Source: Paenibacillus azoreducens
Lineage (GTDB): Bacteria > Bacillota > Bacilli > Paenibacillales > Paenibacillaceae
Reading direction: 5' to 3'
Assembly: GCF_021654775.1 (NCBI RefSeq)
Contig: NZ_AP025343.1
Coordinates: 4,803,501-4,867,500 of the forward strand
Length of the DNA: 64,000 nucleotides
The translations under genes were made by a program, and so were the position numbers. The notes under the pieces are model-generated. The model was not told the DNA's origin, made no database searches, and saw only the letters and a list, made by a program, of their open reading frames with translations. Below, piece after piece: positions 18,236-26,509 of this stretch (positions within the stretch are counted from its first letter, which is position 1; the number at the start of each line of letters is the position of its first letter).

Positions 18236-18559
18236 TCACAGATATTGCTGCTGGGATTCACGGATTCTTTCATTGACGTATTTAATAAAAGCTGTCCGTT
18301 TCCATATAACAAACTTGTATTCCCCCCCTGATTCTGTCGTGATTTTAATTCCGTTCGGCACCAGGTTTAACGTATTTCTTTTCTCGATCCCGATCATTTC
18401 TTTATAAGTCAGTACCAGCGGTTCTGTCTGAATATTGATGCGGTGAGGTTCAAAGATCAATCGTTGATCTGTCAAGGTTACCCATCCCCCGACTGCTTCT
18501 AAACCTCTAAATAAATTGGCGGCTTTTTTGAAGATGATAGTCTCGGATTCTTGCAGCAT
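18236..18559 (-). CDS. GRAM-domain protein
   Basis: The 107-residue product reads as one GRAM/PH-like domain: MLQESETIIFKKAANLFRG, GGWVTLTDQRLIFEPHR, then LTYKEMIGIEKRNTLNLVPNG. Such bacterial proteins are thought to bind membranes or lipids. The frame is open further upstream, but homology-like sequence begins at the ATG at 18559. The upstream part of the frame overlaps a zinc-ribbon ORF in another frame, 20 bases earlier, so the two were probably cotranscribed. Confidence 0.75.
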   Translation of the reverse strand: MLQESETIIFKKAANLFRGLEAVGGWVTLTDQRLIFEPHRINIQTEPLVLTYKEMIGIEKRNTLNLVPNGIKITTESGGEYKFVIWKRTAFIKYVNERIRESQQQYL

Positions 18560-18578
18560 TATGCATACACCACTTTCT

Positions 18579-18725
18579 TTAACGTTTGATTTCGTTTCCG
18601 CATTTGGCGCAAAAACTATAAGATTGATCCAATATTTATTTACCGCAATAAGGGCAGTATTTAACCTCACCTTTGTCCATACGCTGTATTTTAGGCTGAT
18701 CTTCGGCATATCTGTCATCATTCAT
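18579..18725 (-). pseudogene. Small zinc-ribbon protein, broken by in-frame TAA
   Basis: From ATG 18725 the frame encodes 29 residues ending VKYCPYCGK, then TAA (18636-18638). It continues in frame as ILDQSYSFCAKCGNEIKR to a second TAA at 18579. CPYC and CAKC together make a zinc ribbon, so the internal stop seems to split a 48-residue protein. It may be a nonsense mutation or a sequencing error. The GRAM gene follows at once. Confidence 0.6.
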
Positions 18726-18959
18726 ATACCTATTCAACGGACCTTGGCCCCTTTTAAAACTTGTTTTAATTATATACCAAATTCTAGAACAATCGTGGCA
18801 AACTTTTAACATGAATTGGATTGATCTAGAAAATCTATTGATTCAATATAAGGGGAATATTTTTGCACCGAGTCAAATATTTGTTGTTGAGTAAAAACTT
18901 TTGAAATATACTGAATGTAACCTTTGTGCAAAAACGATATTACCGGAGGTGACATTGCA

Positions 18960-19454
18960 TTGTTGGATGTTTCACGGATGATGTTTGAAGGCTTCATATT
19001 ATCTGCCGTCTTTTTATTCATCGTACTTGTCTCGCTAGCATACAATCCGCGAATTTGGCTGCAGGATTATCCCAAGGATATTCAAAACCTAGCAGCTGTG
19101 CAGACCCCAAAGGAGCAAAAACAGTTTAAATTGATTGGAGCTGTCATCTTTGCTTTTGCTCTCGTTCCATTCATTCTGTCCTTGATGTTTGATGGAGAGC
19201 AGATTCCGTTCCGGGCAGCGTTTGGACACTTCTATGTTGTATTCACGATGGTAAGCCTGTCTGATCTGGTGGTTCTCGACTGGGTCATTTTTTGCCTGAT
19301 TACGCCGCGCTTTATTATCATCCCGGGTACTCATGGAGCCAAAGGATATAAAGATGTTCTTTTTCATTTTATCGGATTCCTTAAAGGTCAAATCATATTT
19401 GGCGTTGTCTCCCTGATCCTCGCTGGATTGCGTGTTACCATCGCTTGGCTGTAG
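18960..19454 (+). CDS. Conserved membrane protein of unknown function
   Basis: About 164 residues with four hydrophobic helices (residues about 10-30, 55-75, 90-115 and 140-162). Charged loops include NPRIWLQDYPKDIQ and PRFIIIPGTHGAKGYKD. The TTG at 18960 is chosen because GGAGGT lies nine bases before it; an ATG at 18978 is the alternative. It is not recognised as a named family. It is transcribed alone, with a terminator following. Confidence 0.7.
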   Translation: MLDVSRMMFEGFILSAVFLFIVLVSLAYNPRIWLQDYPKDIQNLAAVQTPKEQKQFKLIGAVIFAFALVPFILSLMFDGEQIPFRAAFGHFYVVFTMVSLSDLVVLDWVIFCLITPRFIIIPGTHGAKGYKDVLFHFIGFLKGQIIFGVVSLILAGLRVTIAWL

Positions 19455-19508
19455 ACAAGTCGGAATACGTCCACATGATCAAAAGCAAAATCGGCCGACC
19501 AAAAAAGA

Positions 19509-19552
19509 AACGGGACCGAGCAGCCTTGAAACAGTCTCTTGTCCCGTTTTTA
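19509..19552 (+). terminator. Terminator
   Basis: AAACGGGAC pairs with GTCCCGTTT and is followed by TTA, after the membrane-protein gene and against the convergent gene at 19554. Confidence 0.75.
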
Positions 19553-19553
19553 T

Positions 19554-20603
19554 TCAACCATGCTTGGTCAAGGCTTGCAGCTCCAACTCCTGCCTCATGC
19601 CCAGCTCCATTTTAAATCTTAGATGCATGAACTTATCCAGAAGCGGATGGTTGTATCCCAAACAAGAGCTAATCCTGCCCGGAACTGAATCATCCTTATG
19701 CTCGCTGCTCCACTGAAATACCTTCTGGTAAAGATCGGTGACCGACTCTGGATTGAGCGGAGAAAATCTCGCGGGATGCGGATCGCCTGCCAACTTTAAT
19801 TCCAGCAAATCATGCAAAACTTCCAATTCGTATTCCATTGTCTGTTTATCCATCCCGGCATTCTCAGACCGACCCTTGAAATCCGCGACGAGTTCACCGA
19901 ATGTCAGTCCGACCGTTTGCATGGACATATACCCCCACCAATGGCTTCCCGTCCCCGTGCTGTACATTTCCCAATGCGGATTCATTAATATGCGTTTGAC
20001 CTGATCTTTTTGTGCCTCGCCAAACATCGAGATGCCGAATACCAGCCCCGCATTGCAATCCGTGGATGCCTGCTCGCCCCATGCAAGCAAACGGGGAATG
20101 ATCCGCTCATCTGCAAACTTAAAACCCAGCGCCGGCAAAAATTCAGGAAAAAGCGCCTGCCCATATACCTTTTCCAACTCTTTTTCCAACTGCTCTTGAT
20201 AGGATTCACATGGGAGATGCAGCAGGCCAAGGCAGGCGTTTTGCGATAGATCATAGTCGTTTGCGCCAATGCAATCCACCATATAGCCGGTATATTTTTC
20301 GTAACCCATGTAACCTAGCACATGCAAAAGCTCACTTGGCATATCTTCTTTAAGCATCCCATGCTCAAAGCAAAAATAACCGATTTCCTCTGCCAGTGCC
20401 AGATCGCCGCATCTCATGATCGGATCAAGCAGCATCGTACGCCGGTAATCCGAAGGCTGCTCCGCAAAAACGCGAAACAATGCCGCGGCATCATCGTTAT
20501 CTCCGTATTTCGATGTCACGCGGCAATAAGCCGCAAGGATGCTGCCATCCATTCGCCGGTTCGATCTCAACAGCTGCACAAGTTTTTCAGTATTTTGATT
20601 CAT
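19554..20603 (-). CDS. Hypothetical helical-repeat protein
   Basis: A 349-residue soluble protein, acidic and helix-rich, with repeated alpha-hairpin-like blocks that suggest a HEAT-type solenoid (for example LLHVLGYMGYEKYTGYMVDC and ACLGLLHLPCESY). No catalytic motif, signal peptide or membrane segment was seen. The start follows an AGGAG-containing region. No family was recognised, and it appears to be a single-gene unit. Confidence 0.65.
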   Translation of the reverse strand: MNQNTEKLVQLLRSNRRMDGSILAAYCRVTSKYGDNDDAAALFRVFAEQPSDYRRTMLLDPIMRCGDLALAEEIGYFCFEHGMLKEDMPSELLHVLGYMGYEKYTGYMVDCIGANDYDLSQNACLGLLHLPCESYQEQLEKELEKVYGQALFPEFLPALGFKFADERIIPRLLAWGEQASTDCNAGLVFGISMFGEAQKDQVKRILMNPHWEMYSTGTGSHWWGYMSMQTVGLTFGELVADFKGRSENAGMDKQTMEYELEVLHDLLELKLAGDPHPARFSPLNPESVTDLYQKVFQWSSEHKDDSVPGRISSCLGYNHPLLDKFMHLRFKMELGMRQELELQALTKHG

Positions 20604-20676
20604 TAATACACTCCTGTTTCATAACGTAGACCTGGCTTGTTGAAATTACTTGCTATATTCCTTTCGCGTTTCATTG

Positions 20677-20961
20677 TCATGAATCATGAACAAGCCATGT
20701 TTTTGCCTCTTCGGGATCTGCGTAATATGTGATATTTTTATGTATGCCTGATTTTTTGAGCTTTCTTTTTAGTCTCCAAATGTTAAATCCCGATAATCCA
20801 ACCACGGATAATTTGTCGATGTATCGATCCAGATCCCGGATTTGACGGATGAGTTCATCCAGTATATTCTCAGTGATCGACGTTTTGTAAAAATCAACCC
20901 AAATCTTTAGTTTTTTATTCATTTGGATCATAAAATCTTCTTCTTGTTTCATTAGTTCCAT
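20677..20961 (-). CDS. Small protein resembling SpoIIAA/STAS-like proteins
   Basis: The convincing part is about 94 residues. KLKIWVDFYKTSITENILDE, KLSVVGLSGFNIWRLKRKLK and ITYYADPEEAKTWLV alternate strands and helices as in SpoIIAA-like domains. The start is unsettled: ATG 20961 lacks a clear ribosome site. A very good site (AAAGGAGGTG near 21015) lies upstream, without a usable start in this frame. A 5' mutation or non-standard start is possible. The longer open frame overlaps the Cdd1-like gene. Confidence 0.5.
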   Translation of the reverse strand: MELMKQEEDFMIQMNKKLKIWVDFYKTSITENILDELIRQIRDLDRYIDKLSVVGLSGFNIWRLKRKLKKSGIHKNITYYADPEEAKTWLVHDS

Positions 20962-21091
20962 GAGCTTGGCTTCATTTTTATATTTGCTTCCATACTTTAA
21001 GCAGTGTATTTCACCTCCTTTGTAATAATATGGGAATATTGAGCCTCCCGGAGATTTCACTGAATGATGCCTCCTCTCAGGCAATGTCTCT

Positions 21092-21532
21092 TCATCCTTT
21101 TCTTTCAAGCGCCTTTTGTTCTCTGTGCTTTTTCCGTTCTTCGGTAAAATCCCACCACTGTTTATTGCTGTCGCGGTAACTGGCATAATGCACGACCAAC
21201 CGGAATTGGTCTTCAACGCAAGGGTCTATGCGGATTCCATGCAATTGTTCTAATTCTTCCATTAGAATCGCCCCGTCTTTCCCGATCAAATCATCCAACG
21301 AAAAATAGCCCAACTGCATGAGATCCTGCGCAAACTTTGGTCCAATCGAGGGGATGCTCTGAAATTCAGCCTGCGCCTTTAGTTCTTTGGCCCGCTGAAC
21401 GGAAATGCCGAGCAGCGAACACAGTTGATCGACGGAATGATGGATAATCTCACTGATTTTTATTTTGCGCTTCCTTAGGGCTGTTTTCTCGGCTGCAGTC
21501 AAATCCAGCTTTGGCGCTTTTGCATTTGGCAT
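21092..21532 (-). CDS. Helix-hairpin-helix protein, Cdd1-like
   Basis: A 146-residue protein with helix-hairpin-helix sequence FQSIPSIGPKFAQDLMQLGY near residue 58, resembling the Cdd1 'pathogenicity locus' family. It is probably DNA-associated, but the role is unproven. The ATG at 21532 lies seven bases after AAGGTGG; a TTG one codon earlier is possible. A promoter block similar to the one before the kinase gene at 22656 lies upstream. Confidence 0.75.
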   Translation of the reverse strand: MPNAKAPKLDLTAAEKTALRKRKIKISEIIHHSVDQLCSLLGISVQRAKELKAQAEFQSIPSIGPKFAQDLMQLGYFSLDDLIGKDGAILMEELEQLHGIRIDPCVEDQFRLVVHYASYRDSNKQWWDFTEERKKHREQKALERKG

Positions 21533-21585
21533 CAATATACCACCTTATTTGCGAGATACGGGTCCGGGAAAATTGAAACTTAGGA

Positions 21586-21636
21586 ACCCCTTCTACTAAT
21601 GTAGCACTCTCCATTCCCGTATCACAAATCGAGTTG
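21586..21636 (-). promoter_or_regulatory. Promoter block, copy 1
   Basis: The minus strand contains TTGTGA, then ATGGAGAGTGCTACATTAG. It closely matches the block at 22706-22757 upstream of the next gene, including the spacer, which implies shared control of the two genes. Confidence 0.45.
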
Positions 21637-21699
21637 ACTTTCCATTTTTACATATAATTAAGCTTATATATTGATGGACCAAAAGCATATCCCCGCCAT

Positions 21700-22656
21700 C
21701 TAAACTGTCTTTTCAGCGGCTAAAGATATGCCTAAAAACGAATCCTGCTCCAGCAAGGAGTTTTTCATATTTTCCAAATATTGATGCTGGGCTTCGGTTA
21801 AATTTTCCTTATCTAAATATTGATTATGATACACACAGGAGTATAAATGCCTGAAATTAATAAAATAATCGATTTGATTAATAATGGAGTCCGCCACATT
21901 TTCCGTCACGTAGCCATCCATAAACGACTCATAGAACCGGGCCGCAAATTGAGCACGCTCGGACGAATCCCTAACCGGCAAAGAAGCATGATAGATAACG
22001 ATGGCGATGTCGTAAGCAAACCAATTCCACTCGCTATCCCCAAAATCAATAAACGTCAACTTCCCCTCGTCGTAAAACAAATTATGATGATGCAAATCGC
22101 CATGAATAATTCCAAAGGAATCTTTTGTCTGCTCCATCGCCTTCATTTCATTCAAATAATGGTTCCATTTCCTCTGAATCCCGAAGTCAAACTGATCCAT
22201 GTTCATATGGTAAAGCTTATGTTCATGCCACTTCGGACGGTTATGTCTTGGGTTATATTGCCTGGAGAGCGAGTGCATTTTCCCCATGCTTTTTCCCCAG
22301 TCGTAAAACAATTGGTTATTCCACACGTTCTCGTTGCGGATATCGACATGGCTGCCCGCCACTTTAGGGTAGGCCACAAAAAACATGCCTTCCGGCAAGC
22401 TGTTGATATACGATCCTTCAACCAGCAGTGGAGCGCTTACATTTAATCCATGTTCATGCAGGAATTGAACCCACTCGATCTCGGATAACACAAGTTCTTC
22501 GGGATCATCCTCACGCTTAAAAAGCTTGGCAATGATCGGAGTGCCTGAAACATAGATCTCATAAACATTGTTGAAGTACCCTCCCAATAACTTGGCATCC
22601 GCAGAAGGATCGCCTAATAACTTGATGACTTGATCCAATATTTGCTGATTAATCAT
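21700..22656 (-). CDS. Aminoglycoside phosphotransferase-fold kinase
   Basis: A 318-residue member of the APH/choline-kinase fold. Brenner motif IHGDLHHHNLFYD lies near residue 188, followed by the metal-binding FIDFGDSEWNWFAYD. An N-terminal lysine (PIIAKLFKR) fits ATP binding. Family members phosphorylate antibiotics, sugars, homoserine or spore components, so resistance should not be assumed. AAAGGAG precedes the ATG. Confidence 0.85.
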   Translation of the reverse strand: MINQQILDQVIKLLGDPSADAKLLGGYFNNVYEIYVSGTPIIAKLFKREDDPEELVLSEIEWVQFLHEHGLNVSAPLLVEGSYINSLPEGMFFVAYPKVAGSHVDIRNENVWNNQLFYDWGKSMGKMHSLSRQYNPRHNRPKWHEHKLYHMNMDQFDFGIQRKWNHYLNEMKAMEQTKDSFGIIHGDLHHHNLFYDEGKLTFIDFGDSEWNWFAYDIAIVIYHASLPVRDSSERAQFAARFYESFMDGYVTENVADSIINQIDYFINFRHLYSCVYHNQYLDKENLTEAQHQYLENMKNSLLEQDSFLGISLAAEKTV

Positions 22657-22705
22657 ATAAAAATAATCTCCTTTACAAATAAAATGGACTTTTCATTTAG
22701 CCGGA

Positions 22706-22757
22706 TAATCCCTACTCCTAATGTAACATTTTCCATTTCTCAATCTCAAATCTAGTA
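22706..22757 (-). promoter_or_regulatory. Promoter block, copy 2
   Basis: The minus strand has TTGAGA, then ATGGAAAATGTTACATTAG. It is the second copy of the block at 21586-21636. Confidence 0.45.
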
Positions 22758-22892
22758 AAATATCCCATGTTAACAAACCGGAAAGAGCTTTCTTCCACAT
22801 AGTCTTCACTTATATTTCAACTGTTCGTGCTTACTTTTCCGCAAGCAAAAAAAGCCGCTCCCCGGCCGCATTGACCGGAAATCGGCATTCGT

Positions 22893-23435
22893 TCATATCC
22901 TCGCTTCAGTCCAAACGCGCTGCCAAATTTCTTCCGCCGTTTCTTCGGGCGACAGACTCGATGAGTCAAGCCACATCCCCATTTTTGGCGTTTCATCGCG
23001 CAGTTGGCGATCCAGTTCGCCAATTGACCATAATCCATAACCTTTTTTCGGCCGGGATGCCTCCCTTTTGGCGATTTCCTCCTGATTTGGCGTCAGCACG
23101 ATAACATATAAAGGACGGTTTCGTATCAACTCTGCCATTTCCTGAAGCATCGGGCCGAGGATAACGTCCTGCAGCACCACATTGAACCCGGCCTCAAAGT
23201 ACGCATCTGCCGTCGCTGCGGTCAATCGGTATTGCAGGCGCAGCTGCCTGAGCGCTTCTTCCCCGGCATTTGGGAACACTTCCTCTCTTCCGCTCACAAT
23301 CATTTTTCTGAACATATCCCCGCGTACATGCACGCCTTTTGCAAATTTTTAAGCAAGCAGCTGCGCGACCGTGGATTTGCCGGATGCCATCACTCCAGTA
23401 ATCAGAAAAATTCCCCTTTCAGCTTGAGTTTGCAT
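22893..23435 (-). pseudogene. P-loop kinase-like gene broken by in-frame TAA
   Basis: ATG 23435 follows TTGGAGG and encodes an ATP-binding start with Walker A GVMASGKST, then AQLLA. TAA follows at 23349-23351. The same frame then continues for about 150 codons (KFAKGVHVRGDMFRKMIVSG...). It resembles AAA-type/shikimate-kinase-like small-molecule kinases. A GAA-to-TAA change would explain the break. The ATG directly follows the stop of the HAD gene, so the two were an operon. Confidence 0.7.
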
Positions 23436-24128
23436 TTAAATAACCTCCAATAGCTCATGTAATTGGCTTACCACATATTTGGGCTGATGTTCCTCCGTTA
23501 GCGTTAAAACATTTCTGTTATAGAAACAAAAATCGATCCCTGCATTCTTGGCCCCTTGATAATCATCAGTTATCGAGTCGCCAACAAACAGCACCTCATG
23601 ATTGGATAAGCCGAGTTCATTTAGCGATAGATCGAAAATCTCTTTTCTCGGCTTTCTGATTCCCGCTTCATCCGAAACAACGATCGATTCGAACATGTCA
23701 TAGATATTACCGGCAGTCAATCTCTTCCGCTGCGCTACGCTGACTCCGTTTGAAATAACTCCCAGCTTGTAACTAGCGTTCAAGGAATGAAGCAGTTCCT
23801 CCGCTCCGTCTTCAAAATAACATGTATTGCAAAAATAATTCCAATAGGTATTGGAAAGCGATTCATTCTGGGCTGGACTAAGATGTAACGTGTCCCGGAA
23901 GGAACTGCTCAGAACCTCCTCAATGGATTGATTCGGCCCCTGCTTATTCACGAAATCTATCCAATATCTGAAGTTAATTGCCGTATATGCATCCCAGAAC
24001 TTGCCCCAATTCTCATCTTCATTTATGAATAATTGATGATCCCGGAGAGTTCTTTTCATAGAATCCAGTTCGCTTAACGAGTAGTTTAAAAGTGTATTAT
24101 CAAGGTCAAAAATAATCGCTTTATACAT
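23436..24128 (-). CDS. HAD-family hydrolase (YjjG-like)
   Basis: A 230-residue phosphatase of the haloacid dehalogenase superfamily. The motifs are FDLDNTLLN near residue 8, ISNG near residue 120, lysine in GIRKPRKEIF near residue 158, and FVGDSITDDYQGAKNAG near residue 183. The cap is helical, as in YjjG nucleotidases. GGAGATG precedes the ATG. Its stop touches the start of the broken kinase gene. Confidence 0.9.
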   Translation of the reverse strand: MYKAIIFDLDNTLLNYSLSELDSMKRTLRDHQLFINEDENWGKFWDAYTAINFRYWIDFVNKQGPNQSIEEVLSSSFRDTLHLSPAQNESLSNTYWNYFCNTCYFEDGAEELLHSLNASYKLGVISNGVSVAQRKRLTAGNIYDMFESIVVSDEAGIRKPRKEIFDLSLNELGLSNHEVLFVGDSITDDYQGAKNAGIDFCFYNRNVLTLTEEHQPKYVVSQLHELLEVI

Positions 24129-24142
24129 ATGATCATCTCCAC

Positions 24143-24268
24143 TCAGCCGTTGTTATAATAATCCCAGTCATAATCGTCGATTTTCACGAATGCTCCTGCA
24201 TCGGGGTCACGTTCATATGAATCTATCTTTCTATAATCTGTAAATCCATCCTGTTTACATGCAATCAT
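24143..24268 (-). pseudogene. Remnant of a truncated gene
   Basis: The frame just before the HAD gene reads GFTDYRKIDSYERDPDAGAF then VKIDDYDWDYYNNG and stop. This looks like a real protein C-terminus. Upstream it meets an in-frame TGA after about seven more codons, and no ribosome site precedes the only ATG (24268). It is probably the 3' end of a deleted gene. The family was not recognised. Confidence 0.4.
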
Positions 24269-24329
24269 AATATTCCGTTTATGCGGAAGTCAACTTTCCG
24301 TTATGTATGGCTGTAAGATTTATAAATAA

Positions 24330-24383
24330 TGAAAACCAGCCCACTTTGCATTGAATGCATTCCAGGCTGGCTTGGTTTAACTT
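24330..24383 (-). terminator. Terminator of the sugar ABC operon
   Basis: Minus-strand AACCAAGCCAGCC pairs with GGCTGGTT and ends in TTTTC, about 40 bases after the last permease gene. Confidence 0.7.
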
Positions 24384-24420
24384 CAACAAAAGAAGCAAGC
24401 AATCTGCTTCGCTAATTTTT

Positions 24421-25485
24421 TTATGTGATCCTGTGCCTTCTTCGTCCCCACTTGATCTTTGGGCTAAGCACATTGATAACCATAACCAGGATCAGCACGA
24501 TTCCCCATATGAAATCCTTGAAGAAATTACCGACATGCAGGGCATTCAGGCCGCTCGAGAGGAATTGCAGGGTCAGAACGGCCATGACAATTCCTGCGAT
24601 TTTGCCGAAGCCGCCGTTTGGGTTCACCCCGCCCATGACCGCAATGAGAATAGCTTGAAGAATGTAGGAGGTTCCGTAATCGGCTTTGGCCGAATTCGTA
24701 TGCGCGATGATCACTAGTCCGGCGATCGCTGCCAATAAACCGCTGATAGCATAAGTTTTAAGCAATACGTTAGTGTTGTTGATGCCGCTGTAGCGGGAAG
24801 CGGTCCGGTTGGTGCCAAGCAGCTGCAGCTTGATGCCGTATGGTCTGCGGTTAAGCAGGATATACATCAAGGCGATGCAAACGGCAAAAAGGATGAGCGG
24901 CACCGGGATGCCCGCCAAACTGCCATTGCCTATGCCGGAGAACGCTGCAGGCAGACCGGTAATTGCCTGGCCTTTGGTAAGCACGACCGCCAGCCCCATA
25001 TACAGCTGCATGCTGCCAAGCGTGACCAAGATCGGGGGGATTCCGATTTTGCCAACCGCAAATCCGTTCAGCAGGCCGCAAATCATTCCGGTAACCATGG
25101 AAACGATGACAGCCAGCATCGTCCATAGAATGCTGATCCCGGCAGAAGCATCCGGCGGTATAAACTTGACCATCACCATCGCCGCTAAAATGGAGGTCAA
25201 ATTGGCCGTGCCCACGATGGAAAGGTCGATGCCGCCGGAAATCATCGTCAGCATCATGGCTAATGCAAGAATGCCGATCTCCGGAAACTGAAAAGCCATC
25301 GAGCTGAAGCTGTCAATGGATAGAAACGTATGCGGGCTGAGAATCGACATCATGATAAAGACAAAAACCATGATGATAAACAGACGCGTCAAATTTCCAT
25401 CCGATTTCAGAAATCGGCTGAATGAGAAAGAGAGATCATGATGGGACAAATCGGGCTCCGTACGCTTTAAGGCGTTGTTGGACAT
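24421..25485 (-). CDS. Sugar-type ABC transporter permease (second)
   Basis: A 354-residue RbsC/LsrD-like membrane protein with about nine hydrophobic helices. The family block GGIDLSIVGTANLTSILAAM lies near residue 87 and AVMGGVNPNGGFGKIAGIVM near residue 290. It is the last gene of the operon and pairs with the permease just upstream, 25 bases away. Two different permeases fit a heterodimeric channel, as in the autoinducer-2 (LsrCD) or rhamnose systems. Confidence 0.9.
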   Translation of the reverse strand: MSNNALKRTEPDLSHHDLSFSFSRFLKSDGNLTRLFIIMVFVFIMMSILSPHTFLSIDSFSSMAFQFPEIGILALAMMLTMISGGIDLSIVGTANLTSILAAMVMVKFIPPDASAGISILWTMLAVIVSMVTGMICGLLNGFAVGKIGIPPILVTLGSMQLYMGLAVVLTKGQAITGLPAAFSGIGNGSLAGIPVPLILFAVCIALMYILLNRRPYGIKLQLLGTNRTASRYSGINNTNVLLKTYAISGLLAAIAGLVIIAHTNSAKADYGTSYILQAILIAVMGGVNPNGGFGKIAGIVMAVLTLQFLSSGLNALHVGNFFKDFIWGIVLILVMVINVLSPKIKWGRRRHRIT

Positions 25486-25510
25486 AAAATACCTCCTTCA
25501 AAGACAATCC

Positions 25511-26509
25511 TCAGATAAGGATTGACGTTTGTTTGGCTGTTGACCGTTTCATTTGAAATGCCGCAATCGCGGTGCCGACAAGAATCAGGGCGCCGATGAC
25601 AAAACGCTGCCAATACGAAGGTATACCGATCAGGATCAAGCTGTTTTGGATCGTTACAATCAGCAGCAATCCAAGCAGCGCACCCAGCACCGTGCCGTGA
25701 CCTCCTGTAATGCGCACCCCGCCGAGCACGACGGCTGCAATGATCAACAGCTCGCTCCCCAGCAGATCGACCGGATTGGAACTGCGCATCATCGTCGTTT
25801 GAATCATGCCGGCGATCCCGGAGAGCAGCCCCACGAATCCGTAGACAAAACATTGCAGAAACGGAAGTGAAAATCCGATGCGTTCGGCGGAAACCGGATC
25901 GCCCCCAAGCGCGTAGATGCCGCGTCCAATCATCGTATATTTCATCATAACGGCGACCAGAATGACAACCGCCACTGTAATGAGTACGGACATAGGCAGT
26001 CCAATCACAATACCGTCGCTATCGGTGAACTTGATAAACTGCATTTTCCCGAATTCTTCTAGCGGTTTGGGCAAATTGCTGATTTGACGGCTGCCAACGA
26101 AGGTTAACAGAAAACCGCTGAAAATCGAGGACGTCCCTAATGTCACAATCAAAGTGGGCAGCTTAAAAAAGGCAATGAGCAGCCCATTGATCAGACCGAG
26201 GCATAAACCGATCAAACCTGCCAAAATGAACGGAACCACAACAGGCCCCTCAAAATGCAGCAGCATTAGTATTTTCGTAGCCGTAAACATGCTGAATGTG
26301 GCAATGGCGGGAAAAGATACGTCAATGCCGCCTGAAATGATCACCATCATCGTACAAATGACAAAGATGCCTGGCACGATACTGCTTCTAATCAGATCGA
26401 ACATGTTGGCAGAGCTGAAAAATGCGCCATTTTGAGAGCCAATGACGGTAAATAAAATCAAAATGATGATCGCAACATAAAACTCAGTGGTCTTGAATCT
26501 TTTTCTCAT
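25511..26509 (-). CDS. Sugar-type ABC transporter permease (first)
   Basis: A 332-residue RbsC/LsrC-like permease with about nine hydrophobic helices. GGIDVSFPAIATFSMF lies near residue 60 and GGVRITGGHGTVLGALLGLL near residue 265. Its start overlaps the end of the ATPase gene by four bases (ATGA), implying translational coupling. Confidence 0.9.
   Translation of the reverse strand: MRKRFKTTEFYVAIIILILFTVIGSQNGAFFSSANMFDLIRSSIVPGIFVICTMMVIISGGIDVSFPAIATFSMFTATKILMLLHFEGPVVVPFILAGLIGLCLGLINGLLIAFFKLPTLIVTLGTSSIFSGFLLTFVGSRQISNLPKPLEEFGKMQFIKFTDSDGIVIGLPMSVLITVAVVILVAVMMKYTMIGRGIYALGGDPVSAERIGFSLPFLQCFVYGFVGLLSGIAGMIQTTMMRSSNPVDLLGSELLIIAAVVLGGVRITGGHGTVLGALLGLLLIVTIQNSLILIGIPSYWQRFVIGALILVGTAIAAFQMKRSTAKQTSILI

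Noticed and set aside
21700..22656. Aminoglycoside resistance gene
   Set aside because: Only the general kinase fold is visible; the family also includes many metabolic and spore-related kinases, so resistance is not claimed.
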